From positions 9,874,501-9,938,500 of the forward strand of contig NZ_CP107799.1 in NCBI RefSeq assembly GCF_041431135.1: DNA of 64,000 bases, read 5' to 3'. The translations under genes were made by a program, and so were the position numbers. Shown here one piece after another: positions 49,511 through 58,602 of the stretch (position 1 is the first letter of the stretch; every line of letters begins with the position of its first letter). This stretch comes from Streptomyces sp. NBC_00554 (GTDB taxonomy: Bacteria; Actinomycetota; Actinomycetes; Streptomycetales; Streptomycetaceae). Below the pieces are notes generated by a model. The model did no database searches, was not told the DNA's origin, and was given only the letters and a program-made list of their open reading frames with translations.

Positions 49511-50403
49511 CCACACTCGACACCGTCCCGGTGGCCGCGCCGCCGCCTGCCGCCGAGGCGCGCGCCGTCCGAGCCTGGCGCACCCTGCGCTCCTCGCGCG
49601 CCGCCGTCATCGGCCTCACGATCGTCGCCGTACACGTACTGATCGCCCTCCTCGCCCCGCTCCTCACCTCCTACGACCCCATCGCCAACGACGCCTCGCA
49701 CGCCCTGCTCGGCCCGAGCTGGGAACACTGGGCGGGTACGGACCAGTACGGGCGTGACGTCCTCGCCCGGGTGCTGTACGGCGGCCGGTACGCGCTCGGC
49801 GTCTCCGTCGCCGCGACACTGCTTACCGTCGCGCTCGGCACGGTGGTCGGGTGTGCGGCGGCGCTGCGCGGCGGCTGGTTCGACGACATACTGGGGCGGG
49901 TCCTGGACGCCGTCCTCTCGGTGCCGTCGATCCTCGCGCTGCTCGTCATCGTCACCGCGCTCGGGACGGGCCCCGCGGTCATCGTCCTCGCGATCGCCGT
50001 GGTGTACGTGCCGCAGGTCGTACGGGTGGTGCGGGGCGCGGCGCTCGCCGTGGTGCCCGCCGACTATGTGACCGCCGCCCGCGCCCGCGGCGAGGGGACC
50101 TGGTCGATCCTGCGGCGCGAGATCCTGCCGAACATCACGGACGTGGTGTGCGTGGAGTTCGCGATGCGTGCCTCGTGGGTCGTACTGCTCATCAGCTCGC
50201 TGTCCTTCCTCGGCTTCGGCGCCGATCCGCCGACCCCCGACTGGGGTCTGATGGTCGCCGAGAACCGCACCGCCATCACCGTCGTCCCGATGGCGAGCCT
50301 CGCGCCGATCATCGCCCTGGCCACGCTCGTGGTCGGACTCAACCTCGCGGCCGACGGCCTGTCCAAGGCGTGGGGCGTCGACCGGATCAGGGAGGGGTCC
50401 TGA
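49507..50403 (+). CDS. DppC-type ABC permease
   Basis: 298 residues with an N-terminal helix (AAVIGLTIVAVHVLIALLAP), HWAGTDQYGRDVLARVLYGG (the DppC hallmark), five helices in the core, and the EAA motif DYVTAARARGEGTWSILRRE. SLSFLGFGADPPTPDWGLMV is conserved. It forms the channel with the DppB-type protein. It overlaps both neighbours by 1-4 bp, indicating coupled translation. Confidence 0.94.
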   Translation: MTTLDTVPVAAPPPAAEARAVRAWRTLRSSRAAVIGLTIVAVHVLIALLAPLLTSYDPIANDASHALLGPSWEHWAGTDQYGRDVLARVLYGGRYALGVSVAATLLTVALGTVVGCAAALRGGWFDDILGRVLDAVLSVPSILALLVIVTALGTGPAVIVLAIAVVYVPQVVRVVRGAALAVVPADYVTAARARGEGTWSILRREILPNITDVVCVEFAMRASWVVLLISSLSFLGFGADPPTPDWGLMVAENRTAITVVPMASLAPIIALATLVVGLNLAADGLSKAWGVDRIREGS

Positions 50404-52133
50404 TGACCTCGATCGTCTCCGTGAAGTCCCTTTCCGTGGCCTACCGTTCGGGCGGACGGGACGTGCCCGTCGTACGAGAGGTGTCGCTGGACGTGCGCGC
50501 CGGCCAGACCCTGGCGCTCGTGGGCGAGTCGGGCAGCGGTAAGTCGACCGTCGCCGCCACACTCCTCGGCCATCTGCGGCACGGATCCCGGATCACCGCG
50601 GGCTCCGTCCTCGTCGACGGGCAGGACGTCTTCGCCCTGCCCGCACGGGAGTTGAGGCGGCTGCGCGGCGGGACCGTCGCCATGATCGCCCAGAACGCGG
50701 GCCACGCGCTGACCCCCTCCATGCGGATCGGCCGGCAGATCGCGGAGGCGGGCGGCGAGGTGCCCGTCGTGGACCTCCTCGAACAGGTCCGGCTGCCCCG
50801 CCCCGCCGAACTCGCCCGCCGCTACCCGCACGAGCTCTCCGGCGGCCAGCAGCAGCGCGTCGCCATCGCCATGGCCATCGCGGCCCGCCCCAAGGTCCTC
50901 GTCCTCGACGAACCGACGACCGGCCTCGACGTAGTCACCCAGCGCAGCGTCCTCGACCTGATCGGCGCCCTGCGCGACGAACTCGGCCTGGCGGCCGTGC
51001 TGGTGAGCCACGACCTCGGGGTCGTCGCGCACATGGCCGACGAGGTGACCGTCCTGAAGTCCGGCCGGGTCGTGGAGGCCGCGCCCACCCGGCAGCTCTT
51101 CGCGACGCCCCAAGACCCCTACACCAGACGACTGTTGGCGAGCGTCCCGCGCCTCGACGACGCCGGACTCGCGATCGTCGGCGAGGCGGGAGAGCGGGAG
51201 GTGCGGCCCAAGGCGCAGGTGCCCGACGACGCACCCGTCGCGGTGTCCGCGCACGACGTCACCATCGACTACGGGTCGACCCGCGCCGTGCACGGCGTCT
51301 CCTTCGACGTCCGGCGCGGTGAAGTCCTCGCGCTCGTGGGGGAGTCGGGCAGCGGCAAGTCCACGCTGGCATGGACGCTCGCGGGACTGCGTACCCCCTC
51401 CGGCGGCACGATGACCCACGAGTCGGGAGACCTCGCCCGCCCCGCTCAGAAGCGGCCGCCGTCCCTGCGGCGCAGGATCCAGCTCGTCTTCCAGAACGCG
51501 GACACCTCGCTGAACCCGCGCCGGTCGGTGGGCGACGCCGTCCGGCGCCCGCTGCACTTCTTCGGCACCGCCCCGTCGCGCACGGAAGCGGCGGCTCGGG
51601 CCCGGCAGCTCATCGCCGACGTGCGCCTCGACCCGGCTCTCGCCGACCGGCTGCCCGCCCAGCTCTCCGGCGGCCAGCGTCAACGCATCGGCATCGCAAG
51701 GGCGTTGGCGGGCGAACCGGACGTCCTGATCGCCGACGAGATCACCACCGCCCTGGACGTCTCCGTCCAGGCCGATGTCCTCAGGCTCCTCGACGACCTG
51801 CGCCGCGAACGCGAGCTGGCCTGCCTGTTCATCAGCCACGACCTGGCCGTCGTACGGGGCATCGCCGACCGTGTCGTCGTCCTGCGCCACGGAGTGGTCG
51901 TCGAGGAGGGGCCCACGGACGCGGTCTTCGCCTCGCCCGGACACCCCTACACACGCCAGCTGATGGCCGCGGCCCTTGAACCCGACCCGGACGCCCTGCC
52001 GTTCGTCGACTCGACGGCCGACTGGGAGGACGACGCGGCCGGACCGGACGACCTCTGGACCGAACACGGCCACGGCCACCGCGTGCGCCGCTGGCGCCCG
52101 GCCGGCCACCTCAGCACCGAAGGAGTTTCTTGA
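50403..52133 (+). CDS. Fused double ABC ATPase (DppD-DppF type)
   Basis: 576 residues with two complete ATPase domains. The first has GESGSGKSTV, LSGGQQQRVAIAMAI, VLVLDEPTTGLD. The second (from about 280) has GESGSGKSTL, LSGGQRQRIGIARAL, and Walker B VLIADEITTALD, where Ile-Thr replaces Pro-Thr. HPYTRQLMAAALEPDPDALP is the oligopeptide-type tail. It energises the two permeases. An AAGGAG at 52120-52125 near its end looks like the former ribosome site of the next gene, now separated by an insertion. Confidence 0.93.
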   Translation: MTSIVSVKSLSVAYRSGGRDVPVVREVSLDVRAGQTLALVGESGSGKSTVAATLLGHLRHGSRITAGSVLVDGQDVFALPARELRRLRGGTVAMIAQNAGHALTPSMRIGRQIAEAGGEVPVVDLLEQVRLPRPAELARRYPHELSGGQQQRVAIAMAIAARPKVLVLDEPTTGLDVVTQRSVLDLIGALRDELGLAAVLVSHDLGVVAHMADEVTVLKSGRVVEAAPTRQLFATPQDPYTRRLLASVPRLDDAGLAIVGEAGEREVRPKAQVPDDAPVAVSAHDVTIDYGSTRAVHGVSFDVRRGEVLALVGESGSGKSTLAWTLAGLRTPSGGTMTHESGDLARPAQKRPPSLRRRIQLVFQNADTSLNPRRSVGDAVRRPLHFFGTAPSRTEAAARARQLIADVRLDPALADRLPAQLSGGQRQRIGIARALAGEPDVLIADEITTALDVSVQADVLRLLDDLRRERELACLFISHDLAVVRGIADRVVVLRHGVVVEEGPTDAVFASPGHPYTRQLMAAALEPDPDALPFVDSTADWEDDAAGPDDLWTEHGHGHRVRRWRPAGHLSTEGVS

Positions 52134-52449
52134 ATCCTCCCCCAGCCGAAGCAGGGGGATTCCTGGCTCACGCTGCCTGCGGGTCAGCGACCCGACAGGT
52201 CTTCCACGATCAACACCAGCCGGGTTGAAACCAGCCCGGGTTCGTACAGCAAAGCTTGGAGGTGCATGTGCTGTCTTGGCTCTCGATCAGCACGGCGTGC
52301 GCGCTTGGTTCTCGCAACGCGCGGCAGTCAGCCTACCCGACCGCGTGGGCGGTCTTTCGCCCTTGGGGCGAAACCCCGTTCCCTGCCCTGCTCCGCAGGA
52401 GTCCGATTCCTCCCCGGCCTGAAGACCGGGGCGTCCTCGGAGGGATCAA
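52132..52449 (-). mobile_element. Decayed IS200/IS605-type element (no tnpA or tnpB left)
   Basis: About 315 bp bounded by the two hairpins usual for such elements. At 52132-52162 GAATCC(T)CCCCC pairs with GGGGGATTC (right end on the minus strand). At 52412-52431 CCCCGG pairs with CCGGGG (left end). No transposase or TnpB frame remains. The interior near the right end resembles the tnpB 3' end where omega-RNA is encoded. Its last bases supply GGAGG before the next gene. Confidence 0.65.
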
Positions 52450-54450
52450 GTGAAGTACCGCGAGCAGTTCGAGCACCAGGTCGTCCGCGAGGACGTCTGG
52501 ATCCCGACCCGCGACGGCAGCACCCGACTGCACGCCCGGATCTGGCGCCCGGCCGGCACGGACCCCGTGCCCGCGCTGCTCGAATACCTCCCGTACCGCA
52601 AGAGCGACTGGACCGCGCCCCGCGACGCCCAGCGCCACCCCTGGTACGCCGGGCACGGCTATGCCTCCGTCCGCGTCGACATCCGGGGCCACGGCGACAG
52701 CGAGGGCGCACCCGGCGACGAGTACGACGAGCAGGAGCTCGCCGACGGCGTCGACGTCGTCAACTGGCTTGCCGCGCAACCCTGGTGCACTGGCAAGGTC
52801 GGCATGTTCGGCATCTCCTGGGGAGGCTTCAACTCTCTCCAGATCGCCGCCCTCGCGCCCGAGCCGCTCAAGGCGATCGTCACGGTCTGCTCGACGGACG
52901 ACCGCTACGACAACGACGTGCACTACATGGGCGGCGCCCTCCTCGGCATCGACATGCTCGCCTGGGCCGGCACCATGCTGGCGTTCGCCTCCCGCCCGCC
53001 GGACCCTTCCCAAGTGGGCCGGGACCGTTGGCTGCCCATGTGGCGAGAACGCCTCGACGCCCTCGAACCCTTCCTGCACACCTGGCTGGAACACCAGCAG
53101 CGCGACGACTACTGGCGGCACGGCAGCGTCTGCGAGGACTACGGCGCGATCGACGCGGCCGTGCTGGCGGTCGGCGGCTGGCACGACCCGTACCGGGACG
53201 CCGTACTGCGCCTCGTCGAACACCTCCCTGACGAACGCGTACGGGGACTGATCGGCCCCTGGTCGCACCAGTACCCCGACCGCGAACTGCCCCCCGGCCC
53301 CGCGATCGGCTTCCTCCAGGAGACCCTGCGCTGGTGGGACCAGCACCTGAAGGGCATCGACACGGGCGTCATGCGGGAGCCGTTGCTCCGCTCCTGGATC
53401 AACGACCCCGTGCCGCCCGCCACTTCGTACGACGTGATGCCGGGCCGTTGGGTCGGTGACACGAACTGGCCCTCCCCGGCGGTCACTTGGGACGAACGTC
53501 CGCTGGGCACGGGCAGCGCCCCCGTCCTCGTACGATCGCCCCAGCACACCGGCCTCGACGCGGGCCGCTTCTTCCCCTTCGGCAACGCCAGCGACCTCCC
53601 GCCCGACCAGCGCGAGGAGGACGGCCGCTCGGCCTGCTTCGACTCGGCTCCGCTGGAGGAACGGGTCGAGATCCTCGGCCGCCCGCGCGTCCGGCTCCGC
53701 CTCGACAGCGCCACCCCGCGCGCCCATGTCATCGCCCGCGTCTGCGACGTCGCCCCCGACGGCTCGTCCACCCTCGTCACACGCGGCGTGCTGAACCTGA
53801 TGTCCCGGCACGGGCGGGACAAGGCCGTGGAGTGGACCCCGGGTACGTACGAGGACGTGGAGTTCGAGCTCAACGGCATCGGGTACGCGTTCCCGCCCGG
53901 CCATCGCATCCGCGTCGCCGTGTCCGACTCCTACTGGCCGTGGGTGTGGCCGCACGGCGAACGCGGCGAGCTGAGCGTCGTACCGGCCCGGAGCGCGCTG
54001 CTCCTGCCCGTGCGAGAAGCCGTGGACGAGCCACCGATCCACTTCGAGGAGCCCGAACAGGCGCCGCCGCTCCCCGTGACGTACGACCGGCCCGCCGACC
54101 AGGGGCCCGAGCGACTGGTCACCCACGATGTGGCGAAGGGGGAGTGGACCCTGGAGGTGGACCCCAACTACGGGGGATCCCGGACGTACCCGGACGGCCT
54201 GCGCTATGAGGAGAGCGCCCGCGAGACCTACCGCATCCGCACCGACGACCCGCTCTCGGTCAACGCTGTCTCCGAGTGGACGATCCGGCTGCGGCGCGGG
54301 GACGATTGGGACGCGGAGATCGTTACGCGGACGGAGCTGCGGGCCACGGCCACGGACTTCATCATGGACAGTCGCATCGAGGCACGGGCGAACGGAGAGA
54401 CAGTGGTCAAGCGCGTATGGCACCGGAACACCCCGAGGACGTCGGCATGA
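52450..54450 (+). CDS. CocE/NonD-family (S15-type) hydrolase
   Basis: 666 residues from GTG 52450 (GGAGG at 52439-52443). The alpha/beta hydrolase core has YLPYRKSDWTAPRD, VRVDIRGHGDSEG, nucleophile GISWGGFNSLQIAAL, Asp in GGWHDPYRDAVL and His in IGPWSHQYPDRE. The C-terminal jelly-roll (about 430-600; APLEERVEILGRPRVRLRLD) is the X-Pro dipeptidyl-peptidase-type domain. No signal peptide, so it acts on material imported by the upstream ABC system, as an esterase or peptidase. Stop overlaps the TetR gene. Confidence 0.92.
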   Translation: MKYREQFEHQVVREDVWIPTRDGSTRLHARIWRPAGTDPVPALLEYLPYRKSDWTAPRDAQRHPWYAGHGYASVRVDIRGHGDSEGAPGDEYDEQELADGVDVVNWLAAQPWCTGKVGMFGISWGGFNSLQIAALAPEPLKAIVTVCSTDDRYDNDVHYMGGALLGIDMLAWAGTMLAFASRPPDPSQVGRDRWLPMWRERLDALEPFLHTWLEHQQRDDYWRHGSVCEDYGAIDAAVLAVGGWHDPYRDAVLRLVEHLPDERVRGLIGPWSHQYPDRELPPGPAIGFLQETLRWWDQHLKGIDTGVMREPLLRSWINDPVPPATSYDVMPGRWVGDTNWPSPAVTWDERPLGTGSAPVLVRSPQHTGLDAGRFFPFGNASDLPPDQREEDGRSACFDSAPLEERVEILGRPRVRLRLDSATPRAHVIARVCDVAPDGSSTLVTRGVLNLMSRHGRDKAVEWTPGTYEDVEFELNGIGYAFPPGHRIRVAVSDSYWPWVWPHGERGELSVVPARSALLLPVREAVDEPPIHFEEPEQAPPLPVTYDRPADQGPERLVTHDVAKGEWTLEVDPNYGGSRTYPDGLRYEESARETYRIRTDDPLSVNAVSEWTIRLRRGDDWDAEIVTRTELRATATDFIMDSRIEARANGETVVKRVWHRNTPRTSA

Positions 54451-55094
54451 AGGCCGCCAAGACCCCTCGCCGTGCCGTCGCCGCCGCCGACCGCACCCGC
54501 CAGCCCACCGAGGTGCGCCGCCGCCTCATCGTGGAGGCAGCCGTGCCGCTCATCGCCGAGCGCGGGTACGCCTCGGTGGGCGTGCGCGACGTCGCCGCCG
54601 CGGCCGGGGTCTCGGTCGGCACCGTCACGTACCACTTCGGCAGCGTCCAGGAGATCCTCTCCGAGGCGATGGTGCTGCACATCGAGCGGTACTACGCGGC
54701 GCTCAGTGACGCCGCCGAGCACGCGACCAGCGGGGCCGAGGCGCTGCGGCTGCTCGTGGACGCACTGTTCACGGAGGACACCGACCGGCACTGGCGGATG
54801 TGGTTCGACTACTGGAACGCGGGCGACCAGGACCCTGACCAGGCCTTCGCCCGCGGCCAGGGACAGCGGTACGAGGCCTGGCACACCCAGATCCGCGAAC
54901 TCGCCGAACGGGGTGTCGCCGACGGCGAGTTCGCCTCCGAAGACCTCGACGGCTTCACGGTCCGCTTCGCCGCGCTGGCCGACGGTCTTGCCCTGCAACG
55001 ACTGCGGCAGGCACCCCCGCTGAGCACGGAGGACGCCAGGCGTCACCTCAACCGACTGGTCGAGACAGAGCTCGGGCGCCCGTCGGACGGGTGA
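54447..55094 (+). CDS. TetR-family regulator
   Basis: 215 residues from ATG 54447, overlapping the hydrolase stop (ATGA) with GAGGA upstream. The helix-turn-helix RRLIVEAAVPLIAERGYASV and VRDVAAAAGVSVGTVTYHFG is typical; the ligand domain has WRMWFDYWNAGDQDPD. As the last gene of the operon it likely represses it, possibly through the TCGTTC-N4-GAACGA palindrome at 46929. A start further upstream is possible but would overlap the hydrolase more. Confidence 0.93.
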   Translation: MKAAKTPRRAVAAADRTRQPTEVRRRLIVEAAVPLIAERGYASVGVRDVAAAAGVSVGTVTYHFGSVQEILSEAMVLHIERYYAALSDAAEHATSGAEALRLLVDALFTEDTDRHWRMWFDYWNAGDQDPDQAFARGQGQRYEAWHTQIRELAERGVADGEFASEDLDGFTVRFAALADGLALQRLRQAPPLSTEDARRHLNRLVETELGRPSDG

Positions 55095-55103
55095 CCGGCT
55101 GCC

Positions 55104-55859
55104 ATGATCGGCGGAATGAGACAGCGAATAGACCTGGACCTGGCCGCGGCCTTACTGGTCGAGCACAGAGCGCGATGGACGGCCGATCAGTGCGTGGCGT
55201 CTCCCATCATGTGGAGTGGAGGCAAGGACGCTCCTCCCGTGGCCGACCGCAGCCATGTGGACGTCCCGCACTGGCTGGGATCACGGATCACGCACGCCGG
55301 CTGGGAAGTCCGGCTTGCCGTGGAGCTGGACGCCACCGGGTGGGCGCACCTCCACTTTCTCTCGGAGACCGCCGGCGTGCACGAGCGTTGGCGGGTCCGG
55401 TCGCTCGACAGGTGGGACGCCCTGCTCGATCAGGCGGTGGCGAGGGCCTCCCGTATTCGCCTGGTCCACGCCCAGCTGGTGGCCCGTGCTTGCACCACGG
55501 GATGGCTGGACTGGATCCACGGGGAGCTGTGGCTGCTGCCGACCAGCCTCATCCGCATACGCAGTGGGCTGATGGCTTCCGTGGCGAACTCCCTGGGCTC
55601 GAGTCCGACCGCGCCGGAGCCGGCCCACACCATCGCCCACGACCCCGCGGCCATCCTGGCCGGACACCGCACCAACAAGATCATCCCCTTCGACGGCATC
55701 GAGCGGGCGCGCCTGCACGGCGGTATCACCACATCGGGCATGACCGTCTCCATGGTCGACGGCACGCGTCACAAGCTCCTGTGGCTGACCAGTGAGCCGA
55801 CCCGCCGTCTGCTGACGGACCGATTGCTCCCGATCCTGGGTGACCGCCTCACCCGGTGA
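55104..55859 (+). CDS. Hypothetical protein
   Basis: 251 residues from ATG 55104 (ATG 55116 also possible). It has VDVPHWLGSRITHAGWEVRL, LAVELDATGWAHLHFLSETA, GWLDWIHGELWLLPTSLIRI and SGMTVSMVDGTRHKLLWLTS, suggesting an alpha/beta protein without membrane segments. I do not recognise the family. It follows the TetR gene by 9 bp and may be read through from it. It converges with the SGNH lipoprotein gene. Confidence 0.75.
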   Translation: MIGGMRQRIDLDLAAALLVEHRARWTADQCVASPIMWSGGKDAPPVADRSHVDVPHWLGSRITHAGWEVRLAVELDATGWAHLHFLSETAGVHERWRVRSLDRWDALLDQAVARASRIRLVHAQLVARACTTGWLDWIHGELWLLPTSLIRIRSGLMASVANSLGSSPTAPEPAHTIAHDPAAILAGHRTNKIIPFDGIERARLHGGITTSGMTVSMVDGTRHKLLWLTSEPTRRLLTDRLLPILGDRLTR

Positions 55860-55874
55860 GGTCGGGTGGACGCG

Positions 55875-56798
55875 TCAGCTCACATCCCCGGAGATCACCC
55901 GGGTGATCTCCCGCGTGATGCGCACGATCCCGGGTGACCGGACCCCACACGGCTTCGGCGTCGACGTGGTGGGCGCCAGGCAGAAGTGCAGGTAGTCGTC
56001 GTCGCGGTGCAGGGCGGTGCGGTCGCCGGCCTGCTGGGTGCAGTACACGGGGTTCTCGTGCTCGTACGAGGTGCACGGCAGGTACTGGACCCAGGTGTCG
56101 CGGGCCGAGGCCGGGCTCACGGTCTTGCCGGCGTCGGCGAGCAGGTCGCCGGAGGCGCGGGCTCGCTGCTCGTACAGCGAGTTGACGGTGTGGATCCGGT
56201 CGGGCGTGATCGGGTCGGGGCCCTGGAGTACCCATACGATCCTGGGCCGTTGGGCGCCGCCCGCCTGCGCGATCTGGTCGGTCAGCTGCTTCATGTCGGC
56301 TTCGTACCGCCTGAAGTACGTGTTCTTCGACTTGTCGTACGTGATGCCATCCATGCACGGCGTGTAGCCCCAGGCGTTGCCCCAGAACTGCAGCACCACA
56401 TAGTCCGGTTGGAGCGAGCGGACCAGGGCGGCCGCCTTGTCCGCGGGCGGTACGAGGGAATCCGCCCCGGTGCCTTCCAGGTAGTCGCACAGGGTGGTGC
56501 CGGAGTACGGGGCGCTCGTGTACCGCGCGTCCAGTTGGTCCCGCAGCAGATCCCCGAGCACCTTCTGGTTCTCCATGGCGAGCGAGTCGCCGAGGTAGAG
56601 CACCGTGGGCGCCTTCGAAGGGGCGGCCGGCGCGGTCGGGGAGGCGGCGGGCCGCTGACGCGTCGTCGAGCTCGGTGACGCCGAAGTTTCGGGCGTCGCG
56701 CGAGCGGGCGGCGACGCCTCGGGCTCCGACGCCGGGTCGCCGCAGGCGCCGAGCAGCAGCCCGGCGACCAGCGCCCCCACCATCCACCGCTTGCGCAT
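55875..56798 (-). CDS. SGNH-hydrolase-like lipoprotein
   Basis: 307 residues. Lipoprotein signal MRKRWMVGALVAGLLLGAC with Cys19, a Ser/Pro/Thr-rich linker to about 62, then VLYLGDSLAMENQKVLGDLL (block I, catalytic Ser), QPDYVVLQFWGNAWGYTPCM (block III Asn) and a C-terminal region with DDDYLHFCL (Asp-x-x-His). Several Cys probably form disulphides. It should be anchored outside and act on acyl or acetyl groups, as do other actinomycete SGNH proteins. Substrate unknown. Confidence 0.87.
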   Translation of the reverse strand: MRKRWMVGALVAGLLLGACGDPASEPEASPPARATPETSASPSSTTRQRPAASPTAPAAPSKAPTVLYLGDSLAMENQKVLGDLLRDQLDARYTSAPYSGTTLCDYLEGTGADSLVPPADKAAALVRSLQPDYVVLQFWGNAWGYTPCMDGITYDKSKNTYFRRYEADMKQLTDQIAQAGGAQRPRIVWVLQGPDPITPDRIHTVNSLYEQRARASGDLLADAGKTVSPASARDTWVQYLPCTSYEHENPVYCTQQAGDRTALHRDDDYLHFCLAPTTSTPKPCGVRSPGIVRITREITRVISGDVS

Positions 56799-56917
56799 AC
56801 GTCAACTCCCGCCCCGCCCAACGAAAGAGCTCCCCAGGCAAGCACAGGCGGGCACAAGGGGGAAGGCGAACGCCGGTCACATCTCTGCGCCGTGCGGCAG
56901 AAGGGCTGTGTGCCGCC

Positions 56918-58594
56918 TCAGCCCTCGACAGCTCTGGAGAGAAGCTCCAGCAGATCCCCGAGCGGCAGCGGCTTCGCCATGTGGGCGTCGAAACCGGCCG
57001 CCAGGGACTCGCCGTGGTCGGAACCCCGGCTGAACCCGGAGACCGCGATGAGACGCACCTTGTCGCCGTGCGGGCGGGAGCGCACCTCGCGGGCGACCGT
57101 GTAGCCGTCGATGTCCGGAAGGCCGAGGTCGCACAGGACGACGTCGAAGAGGCTGGACTCGGTGGCCATCAGGGCGTGCGCGCCGGTGTGCACGGCCGTG
57201 ACGTGGTGCCCCTGCCGCTCCAGCAGGGCGCGGTAGGTCGTGGCCAGGTCCGTGTTGTCCTCGACGATCAGGATGGCGAGCTGCCGTGACGCGGGGCGGG
57301 CCGGCGTCGCCGGGCGCGGTTCCGGAGTGCCGGAGAGGGCGAGCGGGAGCAGGGTGCGGAAGGAGGCGCCGGTTCCGGGGCCGTCGCTGTGTGCGGTGAT
57401 CCTGCCGCCGTGCAGTTCGACGATCGTCCGGACGACCGCGAGCCCGAGACCGAGCCCCTCAGGGGTGCTGGGGCCCGCCGGAGCCGCCCGCATGAAGACT
57501 CCGAACAGCTCCTCGGCCTGGGCCTGTTGGAAGCCGATCCCGTCGTCCTCGACGGCGAGCCGCGCCTGTCCGTCCGCCGTGGTCAGCCGCACCCTCGTAC
57601 GACCGCCCGGGAGTGTGTACTTGAGCGCGTTGGACAGCAGATTGGTCAGCACCTGGGTCAGCCGCAGCCGGTCCCCGTCGACGAGCACCGGATCGGCGGG
57701 CAGTTCGATGTCGAGCGTGCGGTCCTCATGGCCGAACAGGCCGCGCATGTCCGCGCATCCGGTGTCGACGACCGAGCGCAGATCCGTCCGCCCGCGCACC
57801 AGCTCCATACGACCGGTCACGGCCCGCGTTCCGTCCAGCAGGTCGTTGCTCATCCGCACCAGCGTGGCGAGCTGCCGCTCCAGGACCGACAACGCCGGAT
57901 GGCCGTCGGGCAGGTCGAGCGCCAGCAGCTCGCTCGCCGCCGTGGCGGCCGCCAGCGGATTGCGCAACTCGTGCGAGAGGGTCGCGATGAACCGGTCCTT
58001 GGCCCGCTGCTCCTCCCGCAACGTCCGTCCCGCCGCGTCGAGATCGGCGTTGGCGCGGCTCAACTGCTCATTCACCTCACGGATCTCCCGGGCGCGCACG
58101 AAGAGGTCGATCTCCATGCCCTGCGCGCGCATCTGCGCGTCGGCGACCGCACGCTCCTGCTCCCGCCCGACCTGGCGCAGATGCACGAAGTCGGTGACGT
58201 CCTCGACGCGGTGGATGATGTGCGTGACCCGCCCGTCGTCGTCGAGCACCGGGGTGTTGACGGGACTCCAGTACCGCTCCACGAACGCGCCCGCGTCGCC
58301 CCTGGGGATGTCGTACCGCTGCAACGCCATGATGTCCGTACGCCCGGTGTCCACCACCGTCCGCAACGAGCGGCGCAGGTTGGCGACGCCGTTGGCCGAC
58401 GGGTCGTCCGGGTTGTCGGGGAACACGTCGAAGATGGGGTGCCCGACGATGCTCCGCTCGGTGCGGGTGGCCGTGAGATAGGCGCGGTTGACCTCCACGA
58501 TCGTGAAGTCGGGCGCCAGGATGAGCAGCGGGGAGAGCGTCGAGTCGAACAGGAGCCGGAAGTCGGGCGTGGGGTGCGGGGTGCTCGCGGACAT
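56918..58594 (-). CDS. Hybrid histidine kinase with PAS and receiver domains
   Basis: 558 residues, soluble. PAS domain about 11-135 (LLFDSTLSPLLILAPDFTIV), short coiled coil, HisKA with His208 in ATLSHELRNPLAA, HATPase (NLLSNALKYTLPGG, VEDDGIGF, GLGLGLAVVRTIVELHGG), and a C-terminal receiver (about 438-555) with phospho-acceptor Asp489 in VVLCDLGLPD and MAKPLP. No transmembrane helix, so it senses an internal signal. It follows the response regulator gene by 8 bp in the same operon. Confidence 0.94.
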   Translation of the reverse strand: MSASTPHPTPDFRLLFDSTLSPLLILAPDFTIVEVNRAYLTATRTERSIVGHPIFDVFPDNPDDPSANGVANLRRSLRTVVDTGRTDIMALQRYDIPRGDAGAFVERYWSPVNTPVLDDDGRVTHIIHRVEDVTDFVHLRQVGREQERAVADAQMRAQGMEIDLFVRAREIREVNEQLSRANADLDAAGRTLREEQRAKDRFIATLSHELRNPLAAATAASELLALDLPDGHPALSVLERQLATLVRMSNDLLDGTRAVTGRMELVRGRTDLRSVVDTGCADMRGLFGHEDRTLDIELPADPVLVDGDRLRLTQVLTNLLSNALKYTLPGGRTRVRLTTADGQARLAVEDDGIGFQQAQAEELFGVFMRAAPAGPSTPEGLGLGLAVVRTIVELHGGRITAHSDGPGTGASFRTLLPLALSGTPEPRPATPARPASRQLAILIVEDNTDLATTYRALLERQGHHVTAVHTGAHALMATESSLFDVVLCDLGLPDIDGYTVAREVRSRPHGDKVRLIAVSGFSRGSDHGESLAAGFDAHMAKPLPLGDLLELLSRAVEG

Positions 58595-58602
58595 GGCGGC
58601 CT

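Noticed and set aside
52333..54423. Long minus-strand open frame opposite the CocE-type hydrolase
   Set aside because: Shadow of third-position GC bias; no recognisable protein features.
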